Counted from the first letter of the stretch, positions 47,746 to 60,835 are shown. The stretch is DNA of 64,000 bases from Xylocopa sonorina (GCF_050948175.1 NC_135209.1:4216001-4280000); one strand, 5' to 3'. The notes: generated by a model from the letters alone, not told the origin. A program made the numbers and translations.

Positions 47746-48044
47746 TTTCTCTGCTCGGAGGATGGCCCGTCGTCTCCCCTCTCGAGCGCCGCGCGCACGG
47801 AATATCGCGTGGAAAGAACTTTCCCTTCGAATCGAAGATCGAATCGATCGCGCGAGGCAGGAGATGGCACTCGAAAAATGAAAAATCGTAGCACGTTACG
47901 GTTTTCTCTGCTCAGAGGATGGCTCGTCTCCCATCTCGAGCTTCGCGTGCACGGAATATCGCGTGGAAAGAACTTTGGAAGATCGAATCGATCGCGCGAG
48001 GCAGGAGATGGCACTCGAAAAATGAAAAATCGTAGGACGTTACT
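47746..48044. repeat. 157-bp tandem duplication
   Basis: Copy 1 (47746-47902) and copy 2 (47903-48044) both open TTTCTCTGCTC, share CACGGAATATCGCGTGGAAA and the block GCAGGAGATGGCACTCGAAA, and end in near-identical sequence before the unique flank. Copy 2 lacks a short stretch present in copy 1 after AAAGAACTTT. Confidence 0.92.
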
Positions 48045-51000
48045 GGTTATTTCGAAGAGAGAATTTTGTTCGCTTGGCAACGGTTCGAGAGGCTTTGCTG
48101 AGAAGTCAGTTTTGGCACCGTGGCTCTCCTAGCGTTCAACCGGTACCGGTTATCTTCGTTCCCGATCGGGGTAGCTGAGGCCTTTCCGGCGTGAAATCGC
48201 GCGGGAACACGTCTTAATAAGTTTTTAATTCGCGGAGTATTAGCATGGTCCGGGGTGGTTTCATGCTCCGTAAATTATGGTTTCATTTATTCAAAAGGCT
48301 GCGAGCGCGCGAGAGAGCCCGCCTGTCTTCTCGAGACTTAAAAAGAGCTATACTTATTCTGGCGCACGTATATTTTAAATACCTGTATAATTTTCGTAGT
48401 TCCGCCTCGGCTGCCCGCGGAACGGTGAATTAATTTCACCGAGACGAACCTCCCGCCTCGTCTCTCGCCTCTTCTTTCCAACGCCAGGCTACTCTTCGTT
48501 CTCCAGCGGAAGTCGACAACGCTTTACCGATTTTTCGTCTCGATCGCGACACATTTTCGAGTTTCCACGCTCGTCTTCGTTCCTCGACAGTCAGCAAACC
48601 TCAAATTTTATCATTTTCCACTGAACTTTACTTTTTTCACTGTCAACTTGGAAGAAACAAATGGAAATTCGCGCTCTGCGTAAAAAATTACGCGTTACGA
48701 TCGCAAGGAACGAATAAAAATTGTCCTCGTCTTAGATACGCGCTATTTGAAGTCAGGTTAGTTGAACTCGAGCGGTTTCGAGTCAAGTAACTTGACCCGC
48801 GCATATTGGGACAAACTTGAAGTCGAGTTAATCGAATCGAAACTACTTGAGTTCGAATAGCCTGGCTGATCTGTACAAAGTTTTGCTAATATTTTTGTTA
48901 TACGTGTACGTTGCTTTATATAAATCACTGAGAGCAACGATCATTAGCAGAAAGCATTAATCGTTGAAAAATCAACGAATAAAACACTTTAGTCGAAGAG
49001 TGCAACGTTGTCTTTGGAAAATCATTCAGTAGTAGGTTCAAAATATTTTTGTCGAACAGTCCAATCCATCGATTCGACGAATAATAAGCAGTTTACGCGG
49101 TCAGCTTCTCCATCCGTGCATCGTCCTCCGATTTTTCTTCGTAATTCGTTTACCGTCTCGCGGTTTGCTCTCCCTGTTTCTCTGCTGTTCTTTTTTCCTC
49201 GAAGGAGCTCGGCTGGGAAAACAGGGTGGATACGTCAGGTGCTTTCACCCTGTGAAAGGTCCACAGAGAACGCGTTTGTTTGGAAAACGTCGATAAAGAC
49301 GACGCGCACGGCTGAAAGGCTTTACCGCGTGATCCGACGGTCGCGATGAAAACTTGCGGGCGAGCGTCGCGAGCCGACGGCCTTCGCGTCCCTTCGCGCG
49401 ACAGCGTCCTTTAGCTGCTTTCCTTTGTAATTTTTTCATTCATCTTACTCTAATTACTCATCGTAGTACGTAGAATACGGAAATGAAGTCTTCTATCGCT
49501 GAATCGACGATAGATAATCGATTTTTGTCGATGCTACTCGCTCTTAATACTTCCTGTCGCAAAGTATTCAGGTTGTTGGATGTTTTTACGTTTTCTTTTT
49601 GCGAATATCGCAACGCAATAGCAGTGTCGTTGTTCGAATTGTAGAGTAACAAAGAGCGAACGCGTAATCTATTAGCATATCATGCGATTTAAAATCAGTT
49701 TAGCTGCTAAATACATCGGTGTTGACCAGTGAGTAATTGGGGATTGTAGTTTGACGTGGAAATCAATGCTCAGTTGAATAGACTGTTCCGTCGTCGTTCA
49801 CTTCCTATGCCGTCCTGTTCGATGCGTACGGATTATTTTATCAATATTTCCCATTGAAGGGGATCGGCGAGCAGGGAGACGGACAGAGAGCGTCGAGCAA
49901 AAGCGGAGAAAAATGCTTCATTTGGCTTCGTTTAACGCCTATCAATCGCTGCGTTTGTCGAAAAAGTTTCGAGGGGCGACGTTGACCCACAGCTTTGTTT
50001 GCAGATCGAATCGAGAACGCGTCGATGAAAGAAGGAATCACTCGTCTCCGTAAGAAATTCGTATCTCGTTCATTCCATATTACACTTTCATTAAACAACC
50101 TCGAATAATATCACTTTGCTATCGTTCAATTACCTTGAAAAGTGAAGAGAAAAATAGGGGATGATATTACGAGCGTATAAAATAATTTCTACGACAATTA
50201 GAACGTACAAATTCATTTTTCCAACTACAATCTCTCCTCCCGTTTATTGGATACCGTTGGATATCGTCCAATAACTTTTTATATTAATTGAAATTCGGGA
50301 TAGTTCGGTGCGCGAAAATATCGATGGCCATTGAGAATGGACATTTTTATAATTCTTTTCTCGGTTAAATAAAAGCGACCATTGAACGCGTACCCCGCGC
50401 CATATTTCCAGGCTGCTATAAAATTAGCCGAAATTGAGTTTTTCACTACGAACAATAATGAATAAATAACTATCGTCGAATGGAATAACAGCAGTCACCG
50501 TAGCTGCGTGGAATAACCACAAATATCGCGAACAAACGAACAACAGTTCGTTTACAATATGCGACTATAAGTAATTCAATGCGTAAAAAAGAGTCCTCGA
50601 ACGCAATTATTTCTCGCGACGAGGTTCATTCTCGTCCTTTATCCTCGCCAACGCTGATCTCGAATTAACCAACGAAGGATCGATGGATCACCCCCTGTCT
50701 CACCCCCTTGTTGAACGTTTCACGAGCCCAGTTTCGAGAGGGTCGACGAAAATTTCCTGTTTCACCGCGAAACGCGAACACTCGCAATACTTAAGGTGTC
50801 CCGTTCGAGGGGGTGGTTTGAACCACCACCAGTGCGCGCGCCACCCCGGGAAATCCTTCAATTGTCGAATTAGCGCGGCGTGTTCCTCGCGGCGGGGGTC
50901 TAACTTACGCTCGTCCTTCGCTCCTGACGCGTGACGAGTAACGACATTAGCGACAAACCGGTAAACGCGTTCTGGATCCTCTGGTTATCGCGCAAACAGA

Positions 51001-51714
51001 TTACAGTCCGCCTTGGCGAACCTGTCGCGCGCTCACGCAGTTCTTTCGCGTCCTCTTCCGCTTCTGATACCTGCTCTCGAACGGATTCGCTTGAATCTGC
51101 ACAGCGCCATTTCTCTCCTTTAAATCACTGCCCGTACGATGCACAATTACTGCTTGGAATTAACCAGCAGAGAGTCAAAAGCTATACACCCTCTGTTAAA
51201 GAATATCGTTTCGAGAACTTGTTCTTTTTTCCACAGAGAGAAGCAGCAATTCCAAGGTTTGAAAACGTCACTTTTCAAATTTCTCTCGTCATTCGCGTAC
51301 CTCGAGACACTGCAATATTTCAAGCGAAAGAATCTCTCATCGTCGTTTGGTCGTTTGATGGACTGGCAGCGCGCAAGTCGACGGAGGTCGCGGTGCTAAA
51401 GCCAAAGGCCCTCTGAAATTCAGTCGAATCCACGGGTCGTAAGGCTCGAGACGCTCGAGACGCGTCCGTGGAAGTTATTGGTCGCGCGACGGTGGTCGGA
51501 GCCGAGAGAGACCTCGCACAAAGAGCTCTCACGCGGGACGGCGAGCGTTCTCGGAAGCAATAGCGGAAAGAACGCGTACCCAGGCCATAATTCCCTCTAC
51601 TTTGTGTCACAAAGTGCTGGACGATACATAAATGTTTTCATTGTCGGCGAACGGGTCGAGCGAGCGATGGTTCCGCGAGTCTCCCGCTCGTTGCCCGCGT
51701 AAATGTTCACCGCG

Positions 51715-51800
51715 CGGACGATAAAATCAAGATCGTCCTTTTTTCTCCCCTCCGCGCTTCTTTTTTTCTCTCCTCTTCTTCTCCCCTTTTTTTCTCTCTC
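51715..51800. repeat. Pyrimidine-rich tract
   Basis: Long C/T-dominated sequence with runs of T and TCTC, in non-coding sequence about 0.8 kb upstream of exon 5. Confidence 0.7.
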
Positions 51801-52594
51801 CCTCCTCGCGATAGAGAGAACCGTTGCCCGCGGAATTAATGTCGGCGTTACTCACGCAGCTATTGACCTCGTTGCGAATCCCCTTTTGTCTCGACGATCG
51901 CGCGCGAGACGCGAGAAGACTTTTTTCTCTTCTTTCTTCCCTCCGCCAGCAGCTCTCTCCGCCTCTCTTCTGTTCTTTCTGTTTTTAAACGTGGCGCCCG
52001 CTGGAAATTTGGTGGAACGGAAGTGGATGTGGCGCAGGGTGAGGAGGAGGAGGCGGTGGATATTATTGTGATGGATGAATTGTGCTTTACGCGAGAGGAG
52101 AGGAAGGGTGTGCGCGAGTAATGGTTGGTGGAATCGTGAGGTTGGAATTTTTTTAGATTTCTGGATGAATGGTATCGAGGGTGGGAGCGAGCGGTGGTCG
52201 CTGGACGTCCGCGTGTAGTCGAGCCTTTATTCGCGTTCAATTTATGGTTCGTGCGATGGTAGAATACACCGCTGATAATTAAATGTATTAATCGTAACGA
52301 ACGCAGTGATTCTCGTGTGCATACAGATCGTTTCGAAGCGAAACTCTTAAACGTGAGAACTTTTTCTTGTGTTTCCTGAAGTGAATCAAGTGAATTTGAA
52401 AGATTGTCTCCGAGAGGGGTTGAAATTACGCGACGTAAAGCTACGCGCAGTTGTGACCTGAATATCAACGCCTCGTAAGCTAATTTCTATTCGTCTCTTC
52501 TATTACCAAAACTGCTGCGAAGAAAAAGAACGTATCTTCCGAATGGTAAGGCGAGAAGATTGCAATATAGTCGATTTCTGTTTGCAAATTTTAG

Positions 52595-52825
52595 GAAAGA
52601 CCAAGGTGGTGCACTCCGATGCGGGTTGCAGCAGAACGTTGCCTGTTGCCTCGTCTTGGAACGGGCAGGACGCTAATTGCAACGGCAATAACAATGCTGG
52701 TAACAATTTAGTGAAGAGGGAACCTTTGGCTTCTGTGCCCTGCCAGGTCGCCGAGGTCTCCACGTCCCTTCACGCAACCACCACGTCCGTTAAAATCGAG
52801 CCAGTCCCACCGAAATCGGAGAATG
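52595..52825 (+). CDS. Host gene internal exon 5 of window (77 codons)
   Basis: The acceptor is AAATTTTAG|GAA, the donor is AATG|GTGAGT, phase 1 at both ends, 231 bases. The peptide begins GKTKVVHSDAGCSRTLPV, passes an Asn/Gly-rich stretch (DANCNGNNNAGNN), then carries two SUMO-type sites, VKREP and VKIEPV, separated by a Ser/Thr-rich spacer with STSLHATTTS, and ends PPKSENG. Two psi-K-x-E-P motifs about 25 residues apart are typical of synergy-control (SC) motifs in transcription factors, where SUMO limits activation. This is the strongest clue that the gene encodes a nuclear regulator. Confidence 0.85.
52711..52722 (+). other. SUMO consensus site VKRE(P)
   Basis: Codons for Val-Lys-Arg-Glu followed by Pro: a psi-K-x-E site with the trailing proline seen in synergy-control motifs. 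Confidence 0.65.
52789..52800 (+). other. SUMO consensus site VKIE(P)
   Basis: Codons for Val-Lys-Ile-Glu followed by Pro, the second synergy-control-type motif in exon 5. Confidence 0.65.
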
Positions 52826-55627
52826 GTGAGTGTTTCCTTCCTAGCCGAAGCGAGTCTCTGTCACTTGCCACTTGTCAACGATATTTATCGCATCGTTCTT
52901 CGATTCGCGTGCTCTTTTTTTTTACCATTTCTCTTATCCAACTTACTTTTGCCGCGAAAAGAAGAAGCGAATGATTCTCGAGGAAAACGAAGGAGCACGA
53001 TGTTGACGAAGGGAAAGGTGTTAACGATAACGCGTCGATTTTCGTGAGAAGTTCGCCTGGTCGCTTGGAAACGGGGATTATCGGGTTAAAAGAATTCTTC
53101 GAAATGTCAGAGCACGCAGGGGTGATAGTGGGCGATTTCGAGAGCTGTAACTTGTTTAAATGTTTGTGCGATGCGATAAATAATTTCCTGGTACTGCGTC
53201 TTGATTTCTTACGTGAAACTTCGAGACGATGGCTTGGTTGGCGTTTCGCTGTGAGTTGCGAGCACGGATATTCCTCAGCTTTGCGTTAGGGTAGAATTCT
53301 TCCTTCAGCATTCAGCTTTCGCTACGCTTGTCTTTAACTCTGCTAATTTCTGGAAAGATCGCCGCAAACATTGCCAATCTATCTCCTCGTTTCTTTTCAA
53401 ATTGGACATTTTACTCGAGAAAGAGTTGGAATAGAAAAACGCTTCGGGGTTAACCGCTCCTCGCATGTGTGCTGATCAAAAGATACGATTACTCGCTTCG
53501 CAGAGCCCCTGGAATAAAGGTTTGCAACCTTCTCGCGTGAGTTCGATCGTTGCAAAATCGCCAGTGATTGATGATCCGCTGGGCGTCGTTTTTAATTGGA
53601 GTTTTTGGAAGTTCGCGACGCACGGGTTTTCACGGGTCGTTAGAGGAAGCGAAACGGCATCTTCGACTTCGTTTTTGGCGCTGCGAGTGAAACTAATTTG
53701 AGGCTCGTGTAACGAGTTTCGCGTCTGAATTCTGCCTCTGCTTTTTAAGTAATCTCGCTTAGGAGTTTCGAGCAGAGGTCGCTCGCTCGATACGATCCTC
53801 CAAGGAATTTTTCACTCGCACTATTGTTCGCTGAATAATTCACTCGATACACGCGTGCATAAAATTCTACGCTATCTTAACTTTGTACTATTCTTAATTA
53901 ACGAAAGGATTGGTGGACATTTTCTTGATACCAGGCACGGGTATCATAAAAATTCATAGAAATCTGTTTTCCTTGCACGCTCGCATTCCACTTGGTCCGT
54001 TCACTTGGTTTCCACCATCGAATGAAAATTTCAAGTTTCATTTCTCTTTGTCCGAGGGAAAAAGGAAGGGTTCAAATCACAGAGCGAAGAATGCCTTTCC
54101 TTATCCAACGAAAACTCCGTACAGCCTCGAATCCATTACAATTTTCCCAAGCGAGCGCCTCGAAATGTGTATAAAGGGCATTGAAAAACTGTTCGAATGG
54201 ACGTTGAACAGAGCGTTTATCTTCCCCTGGTAAATGGAATCACACACAGTTTTCATCGATTGACGCGGGGCCCTCGTTATTCCGCGCAACAAAATTAAAC
54301 GAGTCCAGGTTGCTCGAGCCCCTCCCTGAAAAGCTGCTCGACTTAAAGGAAGACACGGCGAGCGTGTCGTGTAGTAATATATTAAACGATCGATTAATTA
54401 ATTAGCGAATACGTAACGGGAATATTATCGCGAGTACGAGGTTCGTTGCTCGAACGTGGATTCGCTAAAAAGTGGCCAGCTCCTCGCGATCCTAGCCAGC
54501 TCGTTCGCGAGCTTCCAGGAAGAGTCGAGCGGATAGCCGTTACAGGAATCACCGGGCGTAACGCGGTTACGTGTCGTAATTAACGATCGTAATTCAACGC
54601 GTTATCTTACGCGCGACTTGTCCGCGGAACGGACGCCCGTCCCGTGGACGATCGTTCAATAATCGAAATTAAGAGCCGCGCGTACGCCAGCCTGTCCCGT
54701 TTGCCCCGCGATGAATCCGCGGTGGACGTTGTTGTTAGCGTTATCGATTCGCGCAATTAGGACGGGCACGATCGGGACGCGCGCGTCCCGGATAATAGCG
54801 AGTTTCTCGCTGCGAACGGGATTTCGCGACGACGCCTTCGAGCATGTAATTAAGCGATTTACATTTTAACGGGAGAGCTCGGATCGCCGCCACTTATCGA
54901 GGGGCGGTTCTCGTTTTTCGTTCCACCGCGAAAAGTCTACGCGTCCCACGCGGTTCGATCGCGATTCAGTTCGAGCAAGATTTCGTTCCAGGTGAATCGA
55001 GCTGCGTGAATTTTGAATCGAGTCGACCAACGACGAAGCTGCACAACTGCTTCCGTCGAAATTGAGCGATGCACGAAGAATAGTAGAGAAAGTAAGGTTC
55101 GAGTTGAGTGGAAGACGAGTCGATACGCGTCGATTTGAAGTCGGAGTTCGAGTTACGCGTGCAAGTTCAGGTGAACGCGTCGAGTATCAACAGGAAAAGC
55201 GATGCTTCCTAGCTGGTTGCACGGTGATTCACGCGAAATCAGCGACACGATCAAACGCACCCAGTCGTTCGACGTTAACGCGGTTACACGGTTATTTAAA
55301 GTCCGCTTGCGATACACGCTGCATTCTCGAGAGTTAAGTATAGACGGCCACCGAAAGCGGAAGAATTCGCGTTCATTAATCATTAATAATTCGAGGCGCG
55401 AGATCAACGCTGGTGACGTTCATTAATGCGAAGATAAATGTAATATCAAGAAAAGCCTACTGAAACATCGTAATAACCGAACGTTGCAAATAATACCCAT
55501 TAATCACTCGTACATCAATCTTTCACCGTGAAACAATCGAACGCCACCATTTTCTCTCACTCCTCCTTCTATTTCGCGAAAATATCCACGATCAGATCTC
55601 CTTAATCGATCCTCAATTCCATGTGTG

Positions 55628-55650
55628 TGTTAAAAAAAAAAATAAAAACA
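55628..55650. repeat. A-rich run
   Basis: Eleven A residues, a T and five more A residues; simple low-complexity sequence. Confidence 0.6.
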
Positions 55651-57015
55651 ACACCGATCAACGAACTTCTGCATCTCGTTGGTTCTTAATATTCCCAATT
55701 TCTCGAATTTCCGTTCGGATCCACGCAGGAAGACCGTTTCCGGCCGGATTTTATCGCGTCCATACCTTTTAATCGCGATCGTTAACCTCGCGGAGCGAAA
55801 ATTCCACTCTGTCGATTATCCTCGCGCAGTTATCGCCGATTTCGCGGGACCCTTCGCTATTTTCGAGGCGATCGCTGGTTTTTCCCGCGGCGCGATCGAT
55901 ACCCGGCGAAATGGCCGCGAGGTTCGCCTGGCGAACGGCTCGACTCTGTTTCCGCGGCCGCGAAATTCGCGATAATTCCCCAGCCTCGTCGGAACCAACC
56001 GTTACCCTCGCGAAGATCCGTCGCAAACACCGTTTTCGGTTTGCGTCCGCCGCACGAAACGGCCGACATCGATTCCCTCGGTCGAATTAAAGGACCTCTC
56101 ATGGAAAACCGGATGCCGCGTCGTTCTCCAGTTGTATCGAAAGCGCTGGCTTTCAGGCGTCGCGGTCGCGTTGTAATTCGTCGCTTCCCGTGGATCAATG
56201 GGGATGCTTCCAACCGTTTAATGGGAAATTTTCATTAGCTATTTACTGGTTTCATTTCGTGATAGAATACAGTGAGAAGCTTGCGTTAAGATTCCATGAA
56301 ATATGGAAACTGAGATTTAATTTTATTTACCTTCCATGAATGCTCTGTGATTAATCTATAAAAATTGAACGAAATGAGCTTCTTCAACCCTTACGTTAAA
56401 CACCTCTGCAACTATAATCGAACTTGCATCCAACATTTCGATGCACATCCCATAAAAAACAGTACATCGACACCGTTATTACTTAATTACCTCCTCTTCC
56501 TTGTTGTCTCGATAAAAAAAAATGACGAGGTAGAAGGGGATGAATTCCTCGACGCGGAAGTCTGTCAGAAAGGAGTTCTCTGTACGAAGGAGCACCGCCC
56601 AGACGAGAGTATCGAGTTCCGTGCGCGCCGATTAATTTCTCGCGTGGTCTCACGGGGTGGAAGTGCCGAGCGCGAGAGGGTTGAATGTTAACCACCGTCG
56701 ACCAATGGGAGGGAGCCTCGCTCGAGTGGAACCCTTTCTCGAGGAGAACCCCTCGAAGGTTTGCAGGAACCGGCTGGTTGGAAAAGGGGGCTCCTCGTCG
56801 CGGCTGGGCTGGTCGCGCGGCTCGCGCGACACGTCGCGCGGCTGCTCGAAGAAAGGGCTTTGGCCTGAGGAGGAAGAGTCGCGGCAAGTGTTTAGTAGCG
56901 ACTCGTTTCTTGATTAATCGCGCAAACAGCCTCCTCCTCGCCGTTCCTCTGCGCTTCCTTTTCGAGGTTAATTTCGAATTACGTTCGATCGAGTCGAGTC
57001 TTTTCTTGGTAAAAC

Positions 57016-57413
57016 GATGGGGGTGGTTTGTTGTCGACTTCGTTCTGTTGACGAATCGAATTCAAAGAAGAATATCAGATTTCTTGAGGAATCGCTGCAG
57101 AGAACTATTTTATATATTTTTTCTTTAGAATGTCGCAGAACATGGGGTGGTTTATTATCGACTTCGTTCTGTCGACGAATCGAATATCGTTGGAGTCGAA
57201 GAAGAAGAATATCATATTTTTTGAGGAATCGCTGCAGAGAATTATTCTTTATTTTTTTCTTTGGAATGTCGCAGAACGATGGGGTGGTTTGTTGTCGACT
57301 TCGTTCCGTCGACGAATCGAATATCGTTGGAGTCGAAGAAGAAGAATATCATATTTTTTGAGGAATCGCTGCAGAGAATTATTATTTATTTTTTTTTTTT
57401 GGAATGATCGAAC
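57016..57413. repeat. Three-copy 126-138-bp tandem repeat
   Basis: Copies begin near 57016, 57142 and 57278, each with GGGGTGGTTT, CGACTTCGTTC, GACGAATCGAAT, GAGGAATCGCTGCAGAGAA and a T-rich tail. Copies 2 and 3 are closest and share TATCGTTGGAGTCGAAGAAG, which copy 1 lacks. The repeated open-frame peptides in this block follow from the array and are not a gene. Confidence 0.92.
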
Positions 57414-59049
57414 GTATGAATAAAATTGTCCATTGGCTATATTGGACAGTTGCAAATGTCTGCAATGTCCGCGTGGATAGTTGCGCGCGTTCCAAAGTGG
57501 AACACGATTACAATGTCTCCATTTCGTTCTTTGGTCAAGACGACCTTCGCTGCTGTTCGGTTTGAAAATACGCTTTTGGCACGCCTGGGAAATAGGACAG
57601 ACGATACGCAGGAAAATAAGGGGAAAAAGACGCGGGGGGGCCGCGGCGGAGAGACAAATGAAGGAGCTGAAACAAGTAAGATGAAAAGGAACGCGTCCAA
57701 TGAGAGATGGGAGCCAGAAATTAGACGGAAGCAAAGGAGGGGACAAAGAAAGAGTCTAGATTAGGGAAGAAAAGAGGGTGCACTGAGAGGAGCCGATGCA
57801 TGCGCGGAAAAAACTGAGGGAGTGGAAGCATAGCTAATGTACGATCAGAGACGAGCAGATTTCTTTACCTTCCTTTTCTTTATTCATTCTTTCGAGCGGT
57901 ACATTTCATTTAGACTTGTCATCGAATTATCCACGATCGATGCCATTACTTAACAGCACCAGATCGTTCGATCTAATCTGAAATTAAAATTCCAAACTCT
58001 CAGCTGTATCGAATCGCATGAATATTAAAAAATACACGTAAATAATTAATATTTATAGTTGCATCTTGGATATTTGCAAAAGTGTAGCAAATTCTGCTGG
58101 TTCGCGAGCCTATTCCAATGCTCGACAGGTTGAAACGAAAGTGTCCCGCTTTCGAGCGCGAAGGGAAAGCATCTCGCGCGCAGAAACGCGCGCGCTCGTT
58201 TAAGAACGTCTAATAAAATCGGTTGCCATTTATTTCACGGGTCTGTCTAGGCTTGAATGGGCCTCGATGACTGTCACAAGCGTTTGTCACTCGAAACCGT
58301 GACTTTTACGCTGGAACAGAGGCTCTTGCGCGATCCGCGGGGTTGAATCGCCGCGAGTTTGACGGGACTCGCGACGGAATTAATGGGCGAGGTAAAAGCA
58401 AAGCGGGACGAGGATCGAGCGAGGATAATCAAGCGTGCCATCGAGGGGCCCGCGATGTTTAAAAGTTTCATATTCTCGCGTCGGTGCGGGGCAGAAGAGA
58501 CGCGCAATTCGCAATCGCATTAATGGCTGAGCGAAGGGAACCAGAACGAAGATCGAGCGCGGAGTGTCGAGCGTAATTTCGAGGGTTGCGATTTAAAACT
58601 TTAATATCCGGTTCCTATCCTTTTGTAGAAGTAGAAGCGAAGGGAATAAAAGTTACGATCGACGATCTCGCAAGAGGATGGATTCTTCTTCGTCGAAAAA
58701 TAAAGGAGACTGCGATAATAAAGAAGAGCCATCGAAGAATATATATACCTCCATCAAATTTAAGAAGTACCAGTAAACATCGCAGAGAATTGAACTGAAA
58801 TTTTGCAAGCATCTTAAACAATAGTGACGTCTATATTTCGCAAGTGCTTTCTACGTACGATATGGAACAATTTCAAAATTAGCGCTCGAGCAGGTCTCGA
58901 ACCAACCAAAACTCTCGCCATCTTAACATCCCCGATAATCAGGAGCAAACCAAATAGAGGCGCCCAATATACGGCAATATCGTCCATCCGCGTCTACGTG
59001 AAAGAGGGAAGCCCAAGAGAGAACAGAAAGAAACGAAAATAAGAACTCG

Positions 59050-59560
59050 CCCAAAGCGAGTACTGCTATTACGATCTGGACTTGTAAAAAAAGAAGACCC
59101 GTGGCAAAGTGCTCGGTAGCCGGGCGAAACAGACGATCGGACCCAAACCGAGCACCCCCTCATTACAACGCTCCCAGGAAGATGTCGTAATCGATTCACG
59201 GAGGAACAAAACCAGCGGGAGCAAAACGAGGAGACGAGGCGAGTGTGCGAGAGAGAGAGAGAGAAGGAAGACGAGCAACGATAAAAGCGCGCAACAGGAA
59301 AAACAGAATGCCAAAAAGGCAGCCAGGGACGAGGGCCGTGGTGGAAGCGAAAAGAAGCCGAGGGAGAAGGGCGCGGAAAAGAGAGCAGCGAGCCACGGGG
59401 GCAGGGATAAGAGGACGGGGACGGAGGAGGGTAGACGCGCGTTCAGGAGGGTTGGAGAGAGAGAGACCGGAAGCCTGTGCATCGCGGTGGGGAACGGAGA
59501 CGGGCGAAAAAAGAGTCGAAGAGTAGAAGGGAGGGAAAGGAAGGAGTGAAACGACCTTGT
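59050..59560. other. Purine-rich tract upstream of a possible promoter
   Basis: About 500 bases of A+G-rich plus-strand sequence with a GAGAGA run near 59248-59264, resembling the 47-kb tract. Open frames across it are Arg/Lys/Glu polymers on plus and Ser/Leu/Pro polymers on minus, and are not called as genes. Confidence 0.6.
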
Positions 59561-59672
59561 TAAGTAGGAGGTGCGTGGCACGCATGGCGACGCAAACACA
59601 AGGCGTGGCTCGAAAGAGTCTCGACCCTGTGCGTCTATCCCTGGTACCCGGTGGCACACACCTATGTATACA

Positions 59673-59683
59673 TATATATATAG
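59673..59683 (+). promoter_or_regulatory. TATA-like element of a possible internal promoter
   Basis: TATATATATAG occurs in otherwise GC-rich sequence about 500 bases upstream of a strong unused donor (CAG|GTGAGC at 60186) and 1.15 kb upstream of exon 6. It may be a core promoter for a short isoform, or simply an AT microsatellite. No initiator can be assigned with confidence. Confidence 0.2.
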
Positions 59684-59899
59684 ACACATACATCTGGAAC
59701 GCGCACCCACGATCGAGAGCGGATCCACGGCACCGCGTTTATCCGCGTCGCGTTACGTCATGCGAGCGAGTATCTCGCGGTGTAACGACGAGTAAAACGT
59801 GAAAGAGCGCCGCGTGCGCGGCTGGCCAGTGGGAGAGCAGCCGCCGTGAGAATTGATTCGGTAGATCCGATTCCGACAGTCCACCGCGGGAATCGATCC

Positions 59900-59939
59900 G
59901 AGCCGCGCGGAGCCGCGTCGAGCCGCGTCGAGCCGCGTC
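59900..59939. repeat. 10-base GC-rich tandem repeat
   Basis: Four units of GAGCCGCGTC; the first unit ends GCG instead of GTC. Confidence 0.9.
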
Positions 59940-60835
59940 GAGGGTCCTCCTCTCTTGCTTTCCTCCCTTTTTCTCTCGACTTCGTTTTCCCTCCCCTTTC
60001 TTCGTCCCGTTTCTCACCCTCTCGCCGCGGCTGCCTCCTCTCTCTCGTCTGGTCTCGCCGCGTCTCGCGTTCGCCTCGAACCGGATACGCGTGGGGGTTG
60101 TTCGCGCCAACGGAGAACTCGAAGACACGCGGGGGTGGCCCGCGTCGCTGGTCGCGCGGGATAGCATGAACGGATGTGACGACAGGTGAGCGGGCTGTTG
60201 CGATTTGAATGAGCGTACTTGTGCAGGCGACGTCGAGGGGCATCGAGGTTCAGGTTTGGATCAGGTTGGTGATCTGTGAATTGGTAACGAAGAGTTCGGC
60301 GGGGTAGATCGGATATTGCAGTACTTTTGCGTGTTTTTCTTAAGTCGAACAGACGGGTTACTTGTTCTGCTTTGAATGTTCCAGTTTTGTAATTGATTCT
60401 ACTACGCGTCAGGAGGAACGCCGCGATAGGTAGTCTGATAAAAGATAACTTTAATTGATGTTATGTCACGTACGATAGTTGCACTGATAATTGAAAAAAA
60501 AAAACAATAGCTGTGTATTAAACGTAGCTCAAGTGGAAGATACACGAGGATGCTCGAGTACCACCCTTCGAGTTGTTTTCAATCACTGACGATCCTTCGA
60601 ATCGTCCAAAATCTCGCATCGAAATCGATGCGTATGACGAAGAAACGTTTGCCCTCTAAACGACGCGATATTTTGCGTTTCCAAAGTCGCCGCAGCCTCG
60701 ACACTGGCAGTGATTTATCAAACGAAGGCTCGCGGACAACGTATCCGCGTTACGGTTTTTCACTCGCGCTTATTGTCAGAGGGACGAGGGAATATGGAAA
60801 CCGGAAATTTACACGCGCACGTATCTGCCTTTCAG

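Larger units (their letters stand above)
42049..52594 (+). other. Host intron (10,546 bases)
   Basis: Bounded by GTACGT at 42049 and TTTTAG at 52589-52594. It holds a short element with TTAA ends at 43.1 kb, a three-copy 131-bp tandem repeat at 43.7 kb, a long purine-rich tract near 47 kb, a 157-bp duplication at 47.7 kb and a pyrimidine-rich tract near 51.75 kb. Open frames in the purine tract are compositional. I see no exon in it that I can support. Confidence 0.75.
52826..60835 (+). other. Host intron (8,010 bases)
   Basis: Bounded by GTGAGT at 52826 and TTTCAG at 60830-60835. It holds a three-copy repeat at 57.0-57.4 kb, purine-skewed sequence at 57.6-57.8 and 59.05-59.55 kb, a TATA-like run and GC-rich block at 59.6-60.2 kb that could be an internal promoter, and a 10-base GC-rich tandem repeat. 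Between 52.9 and 57.0 kb I see only unremarkable CpG-rich non-coding sequence. Confidence 0.75.

Noticed and set aside
57017..57423. Plus-strand frames of 97-114 codons with repeated peptides
   Set aside because: Produced by the three-copy tandem repeat; T-rich tails translate to Phe/Ile runs.
58875..58905. Minus-strand sequence GGTTGGTTCGAGACC resembling a tRNA B box
   Set aside because: The T stem has a mismatch, no matching 5' acceptor arm or A box is found upstream, so it is not a tRNA gene; a decayed tRNA-derived repeat cannot be excluded.
59069..59728. 219-codon minus-strand frame with hydrophobic runs
   Set aside because: Same cause: complement of a purine-rich tract, with no start context or conserved motif.
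60166..60185. Short plus-strand start (Met-Asn-Gly-Cys-Asp-Asp) before a strong donor
   Set aside because: The exon would end in phase 2, which does not join the phase-1 exons of the gene; kept only as a possible non-coding 5' exon.
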